From the NCBI GenBank assembly GCA_964418365.1, contig CAYQLM010000032.1:1-28419 (forward strand): a stretch of DNA of 28,419 nt, in the 5' to 3' direction. Below are positions 1-6,934 of this stretch, piece by piece; the stretch's first letter is position 1, and each line of letters opens with the position of its first letter. The position numbers and the translations under genes are program-made. The notes under the pieces are model-generated. The model ran no database searches and was not told the DNA's origin. It was given only the letters and a program-made list of their open reading frames with translations. The DNA is from JBBDXS01 sp964418365 (lineage in GTDB: Bacteria; Chloroflexota; Dehalococcoidia; DSTF01; RBG-16-68-14).

Positions 1-184
1 CGCCAACGCGCCGCTCGCCGTGCAGTCGACGAAGCGCATGATGCGCCTGGGCCTTGAGGAGACGTTCGAGGCGAACGTGCACCACGTGTATCTGCAGCTC
101 CTGCCCCTCTTCCGCACCGACGACTTTCGCGAAGGCGTGCAGGCCTTTCTGGAGAAGCGCGCACCGCAGTTCAAGGGCCGCTAG
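1..184 (+). CDS. Enoyl-CoA hydratase/isomerase (crotonase) family, C-terminal part only
   Basis: Only the last 60 residues are in the window, read in the frame beginning at base 2 and ending at TAG 182-184. The tail has the pattern typical of crotonases: an N-A-P-x-A-V segment followed by T-K-R-M-M-R, and then a closing D-D-F-x-E-G with an A-F-L-E-K-R-x-P-x-F-K-G ending. In this family that last helix follows the acyl-CoA binding site. The usual role is hydration or isomerisation of enoyl-CoA esters in fatty acid or related catabolism, but the substrate cannot be read from the tail. The next gene begins 8 bases downstream on the same strand, so the two may be co-transcribed. Assignment to the family is fairly safe and the specific function is unknown. 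Confidence 0.8.
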   Translation, partial: ANAPLAVQSTKRMMRLGLEETFEANVHHVYLQLLPLFRTDDFREGVQAFLEKRAPQFKGR

Positions 185-192
185 CGTGCACG

Positions 193-1185
193 ATGCGCCG
201 TATGCTCCTGCGCGAGCCCGGGCCGGCTGAGGAAGGCCGGCTGATCGAAGACGAGGCTGAGCATCCGTCGCCCGGCCGCGGCGAAGTTCGGCTGCGCGTG
301 CTGGTCTGCGGCGTCTGCCGCACCGATCTGCACATCGTCGAAGGGGAGCTGGCGACGCCGCTGCCGCGTGTCCCCGGCCACCAGGCCGTCGCGGTCGTCG
401 ACGCGCTGGGCGCTGACGTCGACGAGCTGTCGCCGGGCGATCGGGTCGGCGTCGGCTGGCTCGCTTCCACGTGCGGCGCGTGCCGCTGCTGCACTTCGGG
501 CAAGGAGAACCTGTGCGTCGCGCCGCGCTTCACCGGCCGCGATGTCGATGGCGGCTACGCGGAGTTCATGCTGGCCGATGCGCGCTTCGTCTACCGCCTT
601 CCGGAGACCTACTCGGACATCGAAGCGGCGCCGCTGCTCTGCGCGGGCATCATCGGCTATCGCGCGCTCAAGCTGAGCGACGCGTCGCGAGACGATCGTG
701 TCGGCCTCTTCGGCTTCGGCGCGTCGGCGCACCTCACGATGCAAGTGGCTCAGGCGTGGGGCTGCGAGACGTACATCTTCACGCGCGAGCCCGATCACCA
801 GCAGCTCGCCCGAGAACTCGGCGCGACGTGGGCCGGGGGGCTCGAGGACGATCCCGGCGTTGCGATTAACGCCGCGGTGAGCTTCGCGCCGGTGGGCTGG
901 ATCGTGCCGATCGCGCTCCGGCGTCTGGATCGCGGCGGCACACTGGCGATCAACGCCGTCCACGCGAGCGACATCCCATCGTTCTCTTACCAAGAGATCT
1001 ACTGGGAGCGCACCGTCCGCAGCGTCGCGAACTTCACACGAGAGGACGCGAGCGAGTTCCTCGCGCTCGCGGCGGAGCACCGGCTGCGCATCGAGACCGA
1101 GGTCTTTCCGCTCGCCCGCGCGAACGAAGCGTTGGCGCGGCTCAAGCGCGGCGAGGTGCGCGGCGCGGCGGTGCTGACGCTGTGA
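193..1185 (+). CDS. Zinc-dependent alcohol dehydrogenase family protein
   Basis: A 330-residue medium-chain dehydrogenase/reductase expected to oxidise alcohols or reduce aldehydes with NAD(P) in the cytoplasm. The catalytic-zinc motif C-G-V-C-R-T-D-L-H is at residues 39-47, with Cys42 the likely ligand. The second catalytic motif is G-H-Q at 62-64 instead of the usual G-H-E. The structural zinc site has four cysteines at 94, 97, 100 and 108. A glycine-rich G-F-G-A-S-A-H segment near residues 174-180 marks the Rossmann fold. The length and the late glycine motif fit the short zinc-binding ADH subfamily. ATG 193 has no clear Shine-Dalgarno sequence, and ATG 202 in the same frame is an alternative start. 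The stop overlaps the GTG start of nagA by four bases, so the two genes are probably translationally coupled. The substrate is unknown. Confidence 0.88.
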   Translation: MRRMLLREPGPAEEGRLIEDEAEHPSPGRGEVRLRVLVCGVCRTDLHIVEGELATPLPRVPGHQAVAVVDALGADVDELSPGDRVGVGWLASTCGACRCCTSGKENLCVAPRFTGRDVDGGYAEFMLADARFVYRLPETYSDIEAAPLLCAGIIGYRALKLSDASRDDRVGLFGFGASAHLTMQVAQAWGCETYIFTREPDHQQLARELGATWAGGLEDDPGVAINAAVSFAPVGWIVPIALRRLDRGGTLAINAVHASDIPSFSYQEIYWERTVRSVANFTREDASEFLALAAEHRLRIETEVFPLARANEALARLKRGEVRGAAVLTL

Positions 1186-2357
1186 GCAGTCTCCTCATCT
1201 CCGGCGGCACGCTGCTGACGCCGTTCGAGGAGATCGAGGACGGCGCACTGCTCGCCCGCGATGGCGTGATCGAACGTGCCGGCACACGCACGGAGCTAGC
1301 ACGCGAGCGCGCAGATGTCGAGATCGATGCGCGAGCGCGCATCGTCTGTCCGGGCTTTATCGATCTGCAGGTGAACGGTGGTGGCGGCGCGCTGCTCACG
1401 GAAGCACCTACGGTCGAGACCGTCGAGCGCATGACGCGCGACTTCGTCCGTTTCGGCACGACCGCGATGCTGCCGACGGCAGTAACGGCGGACGAGGACA
1501 ACGTCTGCCGCGCGCTCGCGGCGGTGCATGAGGCGATGGAGCGGCCGATCGCCGGCGCGCGAGTGCTGGGCGCTCACCTCGAGGGGCCGTTCATCAACCC
1601 GATGCGCAAAGGCGCCCACGACGAGCGCTTCATCCGCCGGCCCGACGTTGCGATGTTCGAACGGCTGCTGGCGGCATCGAAGGGAACGCTGCGGCTGATC
1701 ACGATCGCGCCGGAGGCGCCGGGCGGTCTCGACCTGCTGGCGGCGGCGCGGGCCGCGGGCGTTATCGTCTCGATCGGTCACACCGACGCGACGTACGAGG
1801 AGGCGCAACGAGCGATCGACGCCGGCGCGGCGATGGCGACGCATCTCTTCAATGGCATGCGGCAGCTCACGCAGCGCGAGCCGGGCGTGATCGGCGCGGT
1901 GTTGGAGAGCGAGAAGATCGTTGCCGGCGCGATCGCGGACACGGTGCACGTTCACCCGTCGGTGCTGTCGCTCATCTACCGCGCCAAGGGCGCCGATGGC
2001 GTCGCGCTCGTGACGGACGCGCTCTGGTCCGCGGGGGAGACGGCGGGCGCGGAGGAGCTGCAAGGCAGGGGGGTCGCACTGCGTGACGGCGCCTGGTACC
2101 TGAAGGACGGCACGCTGGCGGGCAGCGCCCTCTCGATGAACGTCGCCGTGCGCAACATGCACTCCGCCGCGGGCGGACGCGCAACGCTCATCGAGTGCGT
2201 GCGCATGGCGACGGCAACGCCCGCGCGCGTGCTGGACATGCAGGACGAGATCGGCGTACTGAAGCCGGGCGCGAAGGCGGACATCGTGATCTGCGATGAG
2301 GACTTGCGCGTCGAGCAGGTCTTTGTGGGCGGCGAGATCGCCTACGAGGCGACGTGA
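1182..2357 (+). CDS. nagA: N-acetylglucosamine-6-phosphate deacetylase
   Basis: This enzyme of 391 residues removes the acetyl group from GlcNAc-6-phosphate, giving glucosamine-6-phosphate for NagB or for cell-wall synthesis. It has the amidohydrolase fold: P-G-F-I-D at residues 57-61, then the metal ligand Glu134 in H-L-E-G-P-F, His200 in G-H-T-D-A, His221 in H-L-F-N-G-M, and the catalytic Asp279 in V-T-D-A. These match the metal and catalytic residues of the E. coli enzyme. The start is GTG, sharing a GTGA overlap with the upstream alcohol dehydrogenase, and no separate ribosome binding site is needed. The 3' end overlaps the convergent nagB by 16 bases. The family length and all key residues are normal. 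Confidence 0.95.
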   Translation: MSSLLISGGTLLTPFEEIEDGALLARDGVIERAGTRTELARERADVEIDARARIVCPGFIDLQVNGGGGALLTEAPTVETVERMTRDFVRFGTTAMLPTAVTADEDNVCRALAAVHEAMERPIAGARVLGAHLEGPFINPMRKGAHDERFIRRPDVAMFERLLAASKGTLRLITIAPEAPGGLDLLAAARAAGVIVSIGHTDATYEEAQRAIDAGAAMATHLFNGMRQLTQREPGVIGAVLESEKIVAGAIADTVHVHPSVLSLIYRAKGADGVALVTDALWSAGETAGAEELQGRGVALRDGAWYLKDGTLAGSALSMNVAVRNMHSAAGGRATLIECVRMATATPARVLDMQDEIGVLKPGAKADIVICDEDLRVEQVFVGGEIAYEAT

Positions 2358-3070
2358 CGCAATCGGGCGGCCGCTGCGGGATCGAGTAGCGCAGTTGCAT
2401 TGGGGTGGCGCTGCAGCGCCGAGGCGGGAACCTCGTCGCTGACCGGCCCCTCGAGCGCCCGCGCGACGATCTCCGCCTTCTCGGCGCCGGTTGCCAGCAG
2501 CAGCGCCTTACGCGCTGCGAGCAGATCGGCCATGCCGAGCGTGAGACCGACCGCAGGCGTTTGCTCCAACGAACCGAAGTAGGGCGCGTACTGCTCTCGC
2601 GTCGATTGCTCGAGCGCGACTTTGCGCGCGCGGGAATCGAACGCCGAGCCGGGCTCGTTGAACGCGAGGTGTCCGTTGCGCCCAATGCCGAGCACCACGA
2701 GGTCGAGGTCGCCCGCGCGCTCGATTAGCTCCCGAACGCGATCGCACTCCGCCTGCGGGTCCGGCGCTTCGCTGTTCATGATGTGCAGCGCGGCCAGCGG
2801 CAGGGAGAGCTCGCGCGCGAAGTACGACGCATTTGTCGCAGGATGATCGCGCGGAACGCCGTGGAGCTCGTCGATGGCGAACGCGGTTACGCCGCGCAGA
2901 TCGATGTCTCCGGCAGCAACCCGGCGCGACAGCTCCGCGTACAGTCCGAGTGGCGTCTTGCCGGTCGCGAGGCCGAGCACCGCGCCGGGCTTGTCGCGGA
3001 CGATCGCACCGAGCATGTCCGCCGCTTGGCGCGAGAGGTCATCGGCGCTGGCGGCAAGCTCGATCCGCAT
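2342..3070 (-). CDS. nagB: Glucosamine-6-phosphate deaminase
   Basis: A 242-residue enzyme converting glucosamine-6-phosphate to fructose-6-phosphate and ammonia, the step after NagA. The family signatures are present: a phosphate-binding G-L-A-T-G-K-T-P near residues 33-40, the general-base region F-A-I-D-E-L-H with Asp67-Glu68, and G-I-G-R-N-G-H-L-A-F-N-E-P-G at 128-141 with His134 and Glu139. Asn132 takes the place of the E. coli aspartate, as I recall from Gram-positive homologues. The frame stays open about 90 codons upstream, but ATG 3070 is chosen because homology begins there. No Shine-Dalgarno sequence precedes it, while a TAGTAT box ends 7 bases before it, which fits a leaderless transcript. 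The stop lies inside the end of nagA. nagA and nagB are convergent, not in one operon. Confidence 0.93.
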   Translation of the reverse strand: MRIELAASADDLSRQAADMLGAIVRDKPGAVLGLATGKTPLGLYAELSRRVAAGDIDLRGVTAFAIDELHGVPRDHPATNASYFARELSLPLAALHIMNSEAPDPQAECDRVRELIERAGDLDLVVLGIGRNGHLAFNEPGSAFDSRARKVALEQSTREQYAPYFGSLEQTPAVGLTLGMADLLAARKALLLATGAEKAEIVARALEGPVSDEVPASALQRHPNATALLDPAAAARLRHVAS

Positions 3071-3074
3071 CGGT

Positions 3075-3083
3075 TGTATACTA
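3075..3083. promoter_or_regulatory. Overlapping divergent -10 elements between nagB and the serine hydrolase gene
   Basis: The 47-base gap between the two start codons has one AT-rich core. On the plus strand TATACT occupies 3077-3082, placing a start point near 3089-3090, upstream of an AAAGGAG ribosome binding site at 3104-3110. On the minus strand TAGTAT occupies 3078-3083, and its predicted start point is at the A of the nagB ATG. The boxes share five bases. No convincing -35 box was seen on either side. This is inference from sequence only. Confidence 0.45.
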
Positions 3084-3117
3084 TGAGGCCGGTGGGCGGA
3101 CTGAAAGGAGCGAATCG

Positions 3118-4299
3118 ATGTTGAAGCAGCAGCTGCTGGCGTCGAAGCCGGAGGACGTGGGCATCGATGGCGGCCGATTGGAGGACGTCTTCGCGCGTGC
3201 GAGGCGCGATGTCGACGACGGCACGTTGCCGAGCTGCCAAGTGGCCATCGCGCGGCGGGGCAAGGTCGCCGGCCTGCGGACGTTCGGCTCGGCGGTGCAA
3301 GGAGGCGTCGACCGGGCCGCGACGGACGAGACGCTGTACACAATCTTCTCCTGCACGAAAGCGGTCGTGGCGGCGTCGGTCTGGCTGATGTTCGAGGACG
3401 GCCTGCTGCGTCTCGATGAACGCGTGGCGGAGATCATTCCGGAGTTCGCGACGAACGGCAAGGACATCGTCACGGTGGAGCACATTCTCACGCACACCTC
3501 GGGCTTCCCGCGCGCACCTCTGGGGCCGGACGCGTGGAACGACCGCTCGAAGCGGCTCGAAGCATTCGCGCGCTGGCGGCTCATGTGGGAGCCGGGCAGC
3601 AAGTTCGAGTATCACGCTACGTCAGCGCACTGGGTGCTGGCGGAGATCATCCAGCGCCGGACGGGCAAGGACTTCCGCGACTTCATCCGCGAGCGCGTCA
3701 CCGGACCGATGGGTCTGGACGAGCTGTTCGTCGGCGCGCCGGAGGAGCACGACGAGCGCGTCGCTGACGTGCGGCACATGGGCGAGGTAATCGAGCCGCC
3801 GGGCGGCTGGGGTGAAGTGACGCCGCAAGCGATCCTGCGCTTCAACTCACCCATCGCGCGGCGAGCGGGTGTGCCCGGCGCGGGCGGCGTTGCGAGCGCA
3901 GCGGAGCTGTCGATGTTCTACCAGCCGTTGATCAATGGTGGTGAGACGGCGGACGGTACGCGCGTGCTGAGGCCGGAAACGATCGCGTTTGCGACGACGG
4001 TGCGCACGACCGATCGCCACCGCGACCGGACGTTTGACTATCCGGTGAACCGCGGACTGAGCGTCGTGATCGCGGGCGACGATGGCAAGTCGTTCATGCG
4101 AGGCTTCGGGCGCGTGGTGTCGGGCAAGGCGTTCGGACATGGCGGCGCGGGCGGGCAGACCGGCTGGGGAGACCCGGTGACGGGGATCTCGCTCGGCTAC
4201 TGCACCAACGGCTTCGTCGACTGGCGGGCGCTCGGGCGGCGCGTGACGGCGATCTCCAGTCTGGCCGCGAAGTGCGCCGTGGAATACGAGGGCGGCTAG
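3118..4299 (+). CDS. Serine hydrolase, class C beta-lactamase/esterase family
   Basis: A 393-residue penicillin-binding-protein-fold hydrolase. The nucleophile motif S-C-T-K is at residues 78-81. The second motif is probably Tyr165 in Y-H-A, which differs from the usual Y-x-N. The third element is probably F-G-H-G-G-A-G-G near residues 340-348. The segment I-L-T-H-T-S-G-F at 123-130 is typical of this family. There is no signal peptide, so a cytoplasmic esterase or amidase is more likely than a true beta-lactamase. ATG 3118 is chosen because it follows AAAGGAG with a 7-base spacer. The frame is open further upstream, but that stretch lies opposite nagB and shows no homology. The gene diverges from nagB, and its stop overlaps the start of the next small gene. 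The substrate is unknown. Confidence 0.88.
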   Translation: MLKQQLLASKPEDVGIDGGRLEDVFARARRDVDDGTLPSCQVAIARRGKVAGLRTFGSAVQGGVDRAATDETLYTIFSCTKAVVAASVWLMFEDGLLRLDERVAEIIPEFATNGKDIVTVEHILTHTSGFPRAPLGPDAWNDRSKRLEAFARWRLMWEPGSKFEYHATSAHWVLAEIIQRRTGKDFRDFIRERVTGPMGLDELFVGAPEEHDERVADVRHMGEVIEPPGGWGEVTPQAILRFNSPIARRAGVPGAGGVASAAELSMFYQPLINGGETADGTRVLRPETIAFATTVRTTDRHRDRTFDYPVNRGLSVVIAGDDGKSFMRGFGRVVSGKAFGHGGAGGQTGWGDPVTGISLGYCTNGFVDWRALGRRVTAISSLAAKCAVEYEGG

Positions 4300-4610
4300 C
4301 GCTGGCGGGGGCTTCGATTGCACCGTGGCCGTTCGCTGAGCCTCCGTCAGAAGAGCGGCTCGAGCTCACCCTGCCCGGCGAAGGGCTGGAGCCGCACTGG
4401 TGGTCGAACGGGCCCGGCGACCGCTATGGTAGCCACGAGCATCCCTATTTCAAGGCCCTCTATTGCCTAAGCGGTTCGATTAGGTTCACGACGCCCGCCG
4501 GCGAGCTCGAGTTCGGCCCTGGCGCCCGGCTGGAGATACCGCCGGGAACGCCTTATGCGGCGATTGTGGGCCCGAGCGGGGTCCGGTGCGTCGAAGCGGC
4601 CCGCCCCTAA
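4272..4610 (+). CDS. Small cupin-domain protein
   Basis: A 112-residue protein with one cupin domain. The core runs from about residue 45 to 110. H-E-H-P-Y-F is followed by L-S-G-S-I-R-F, and then by a proline-glycine-rich second motif, L-E-I-P-P-G-T-P-Y-A. These are the two conserved beta-barrel motifs of cupins, and the histidine pair could bind a metal. The only usual start codon in frame is GTG 4272, giving a 28-base overlap with the serine hydrolase. No ATG, GTG or TTG was found between it and the domain. The first 20 residues look like read-through of the neighbouring gene, so the true start is uncertain. Cupins range from enzymes to sugar-sensing proteins, so no function can be assigned. 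It is probably co-transcribed with the hydrolase. Confidence 0.7.
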   Translation: MRRGIRGRLALAGASIAPWPFAEPPSEERLELTLPGEGLEPHWWSNGPGDRYGSHEHPYFKALYCLSGSIRFTTPAGELEFGPGARLEIPPGTPYAAIVGPSGVRCVEAARP

Positions 4611-4647
4611 GCTGCCTCCACCATCCGGCCGATACTCATAAAGACTG

Positions 4648-4663
4648 TATTAAGTAATCGAGG
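4648..4663 (+). promoter_or_regulatory. Possible promoter and ribosome binding site of the HD-GYP gene
   Basis: The 58-base gap after the cupin gene is unusually AT-rich for this window. It holds TATTAA at 4648-4653 preceded directly by TG, and a GAGG ribosome binding site at 4660-4663 placed 5 bases before ATG 4669. No clear -35 box was found. The call is tentative. Confidence 0.35.
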
Positions 4664-4668
4664 CTGGC

Positions 4669-6096
4669 ATGGGCGAACGGTCTCCCACCTGGTTGACGGG
4701 ACTTGGAATTGCGGTGCTGCTGTCGCCGCTGGCGGCATTCGGCGTGCTCCGGGCCGCCCCGCAGCTCGATCCCAAGCTCATGGCCTTTTCGTTCCACTTC
4801 TACGTCGTCGGCTTCACGGCGTTAGCCGCGGCGCTGGCGTGCGCGGTCGTCATGGCGTCGGCGCGTACGCTCAGTAACACACGGCTTGTCTTCCTCGGCC
4901 TAGCGTTCTTTTCCATCGCCGGCGTGTTTGCCGTGCACGGTCTCAACACGCCGGGCTTCATCGCGGATGAATACTATTCCTCTGTTGGTGTCTCGGCGTG
5001 GCTCAGCGCGTTCGCGGGCTCTGCGTTCGTCGCGCTGAGCGTTGTTGGCTTACCGCATCGCATCGACCACTTGATCGAGCGGAACGGTAAGGCCATCTTC
5101 GCGTGCGCTGTGTTGGCTGTGCTCGCGTATATCGCGCTGAGCGTTAAGTCCGAGCCGACTGAGCACTGGCTGGACTGGGTGCCGGTGGATAACCGCAACG
5201 CGCAATTCGGGGTGGGACTCACGGCGCTGGCGCTGGTAGGTTTTGCCGTCTGGCGCTACTACCAGGCGTACCTCTTTGCGCGGCTGCCCTCGCAGCTCGC
5301 GATGATCGCGACGCTGGTGATCCTGCTCGAAGTACAGGTGATCATCGTCTGGGGCCAGGTGTGGCACCTCTCGTGGTGGTTCTATCACGGACTGTATGGC
5401 GTCGCGTTCCTGGTGCTGTTCGCCGGCTGGGCGATTGAGGTGCGGCGCGCCGGCACGCTCCGCGCCATTGCCGACGCGCTCTCAATGCGCGACGCGCTGG
5501 CGCAGCTGAACCGCGGGCTCCAGCAGCCGATCGTGGAGCTCGTCGATGCGGTAGAGGCGAAGGACCGCGAGACGTTCGGTCACGTGCGCCGCGTCTCCGG
5601 CTACGCGATCGGGGTTGGGCAGCGGCTCGGGCTGCCGCCGCAGGAGCTACGCGCGCTGGGGCTCGCCGCGCAGATGCACGACGTGGGCAAGATCAGCGTG
5701 CCCAGCTCGATCCTCGCCAAGCCCGGCCCGCTGACACCGGAAGAGTTCGCCATCATCAAGTCGCATACGGAACGCGGCCATGAGATCGCGGCCAAGGTGC
5801 ATGCGCTGAGCGAGCTGGCAGTCGTCATCCGCCATCACCACGAGCACTACGACGGCAGCGGCTACCCCGATGGGATAGCGGGCGAACAGATCCCGCTGCT
5901 CTCCCGCATCATCAGCGTAGTGGATGCCTACGACGCGATGACGTCGAAGCGCCCGTACCGAGATGTCCTGAGCCACGAGGAGGCGATGGCGGAGGTCGTT
6001 CGGCAGAAGGGCATCCAGTTCGACCCGGCGGCCGTCGATGCGTTCGTCGCGGTCTCCGCCGAGCGGGTCGACAACCACCTCGAGCGCGCGGCGTAG
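4669..6096 (+). CDS. Membrane-bound HD-GYP domain protein, likely c-di-GMP phosphodiesterase
   Basis: A 475-residue protein with an N-terminal membrane region and a C-terminal HD-GYP domain. By eye there are eight hydrophobic segments, at about residues 9-28, 43-65, 71-92, 106-128, 142-159, 180-203, 207-229 and 236-258. A short linking helix follows. The HD-GYP domain spans about 285-465 and has His305, the H-D pair 337-338, Lys341, His366, a run of histidines at 389-391 and G-Y-P at 398-400. A complete motif set predicts hydrolysis of cyclic di-GMP in the cytoplasm. The membrane part should sense a signal. It carries histidines at 43, 90, 233 and 240 near membrane edges and a V-H-G-L-N-T-P-G motif at 89-96. 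I do not recognise it as a named sensor domain. The start follows GAGG. It is probably a single-gene unit. Confidence 0.9.
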   Translation: MGERSPTWLTGLGIAVLLSPLAAFGVLRAAPQLDPKLMAFSFHFYVVGFTALAAALACAVVMASARTLSNTRLVFLGLAFFSIAGVFAVHGLNTPGFIADEYYSSVGVSAWLSAFAGSAFVALSVVGLPHRIDHLIERNGKAIFACAVLAVLAYIALSVKSEPTEHWLDWVPVDNRNAQFGVGLTALALVGFAVWRYYQAYLFARLPSQLAMIATLVILLEVQVIIVWGQVWHLSWWFYHGLYGVAFLVLFAGWAIEVRRAGTLRAIADALSMRDALAQLNRGLQQPIVELVDAVEAKDRETFGHVRRVSGYAIGVGQRLGLPPQELRALGLAAQMHDVGKISVPSSILAKPGPLTPEEFAIIKSHTERGHEIAAKVHALSELAVVIRHHHEHYDGSGYPDGIAGEQIPLLSRIISVVDAYDAMTSKRPYRDVLSHEEAMAEVVRQKGIQFDPAAVDAFVAVSAERVDNHLERAA

Positions 6097-6107
6097 CACA
6101 TCGTATA

Positions 6108-6281
6108 GTGCTGCTGCACGCCGGCGCACCTCCCCCGTCCCTCTTCGCTTTCGGTGCGCTGTTCACTCTCGCGGCCGTCATCTTCATCGCGGCTATCGTT
6201 ATTTCCGACCTGCAGCGCGAAGAACAGCCTCCGGCTGCGAAGCGAGGCCTGCTCCGGCGATCGCAACGAGAGGCGCGCTAG
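6108..6281 (+). CDS. Possible small single-pass membrane protein, 57 residues
   Basis: An open frame from GTG 6108 to TAG 6279-6281 begins 11 bases after the HD-GYP stop. Its product has a short N-terminus with three prolines and a strongly hydrophobic stretch at about residues 11-33 (F-G-A-L-F-T-L-A-A-V-I-F-I-A-A-I-V-I). A charged tail rich in Arg, Glu and Gln follows, which is a sensible one-helix layout with the positive end inside. There is no Shine-Dalgarno sequence, so translation would depend on coupling to the upstream gene. The frame ends 8 bases before the convergent lipoprotein gene. It could be spurious, but hydrophobicity this well bounded is unusual in random high-GC sequence. 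The function is unknown. Confidence 0.4.
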   Translation: MLLHAGAPPPSLFAFGALFTLAAVIFIAAIVISDLQREEQPPAAKRGLLRRSQREAR

Positions 6282-6289
6282 TCGGATGG

Positions 6290-6934
6290 CTAGTTCTGCG
6301 CTGGGAGGACCACGTCCTCCGGCGCGAAGTGCTTCACAAACTCGTCCGGCGTCGCGGCGCAACTGAAGCGCAGCGCAGTGATACGGCCGCCATCGATTTC
6401 GACCGCCCAGGCCAGTCTGGCTCGGTCCGGGTCTTCGTCCGCGAGCACGGCCACGTAGTCGCCGGAGTAGCTCCCTCCCGCCGCCACGCGATAGACGGCG
6501 TACAGGCTGGAGCTGGCAAAGACACTCATCGCCTGATCCAGCTTGTTCGGGCGCAAGTCTTGGCCCTCGCACGCGCTGTAGTGGAAGACCTCAACGAGAT
6601 CACCGTCCGATTCGCCCCCTTCGCACTCAGGCTTTCCGCTGATAACCTGGCCCTCCGGGCTGCAGGCGAGCAGAGTAAAGCCGATCAGCGGCCGTAGCTG
6701 CTCGCTGTCACCCGACCGCAGCGCATCGATGACCGCGTCCAGCTCGGCGATGCCGGTGGTGCCGGCGGGCAGCGTGGCGACGCCGTTGGCCGTTGTCGCT
6801 GCCGTCGCCGGAGCAGGTATTGTCTCCGTCGGAATGGACGCTGGGCCGCCTTCGTTGCCGTCACCGCAGCCGGCAGCGACTGCCAGCACAACCGAGACGA
6901 CTATGGCACTCAGGATGGCCCTTCGCGATTTCAT
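6290..6934 (-). CDS. Lipoprotein with four conserved cysteines, second of a tandem pair
   Basis: A 214-residue secreted protein. It starts with K-S-R-R and a hydrophobic signal peptide ending in the lipobox A-A-G-C, so Cys23 should be lipidated. A Thr/Pro/Ala-rich linker at about 30-60 follows, then a globular domain at about 62-205. Four further cysteines at 91, 104, 122 and 192 match those of the upstream paralogue in order and almost in spacing (13, 18 and 70 residues here, 11, 18 and 70 there). The shared blocks are R-P-x-I-G, C-S-P, S-x-C-E-G, S-G-x-Y-x-A-V-L and F-S-C. ATG 6934 overlaps the stop of that paralogue by four bases, so they are coupled. I recognise no named family. An envelope role outside the membrane is inferred. 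Confidence 0.8.
   Translation of the reverse strand: MKSRRAILSAIVVSVVLAVAAGCGDGNEGGPASIPTETIPAPATAATTANGVATLPAGTTGIAELDAVIDALRSGDSEQLRPLIGFTLLACSPEGQVISGKPECEGGESDGDLVEVFHYSACEGQDLRPNKLDQAMSVFASSSLYAVYRVAAGGSYSGDYVAVLADEDPDRARLAWAVEIDGGRITALRFSCAATPDEFVKHFAPEDVVLPAQN

Noticed and set aside
2833..3117. N-terminal extension of the serine hydrolase
   Set aside because: The extension lies opposite nagB and has no homology-like pattern. ATG 3118 has an excellent ribosome binding site.
3071..3343. N-terminal extension of NagB
   Set aside because: The added residues are opposite the serine hydrolase coding region, and the family start is at ATG 3070.
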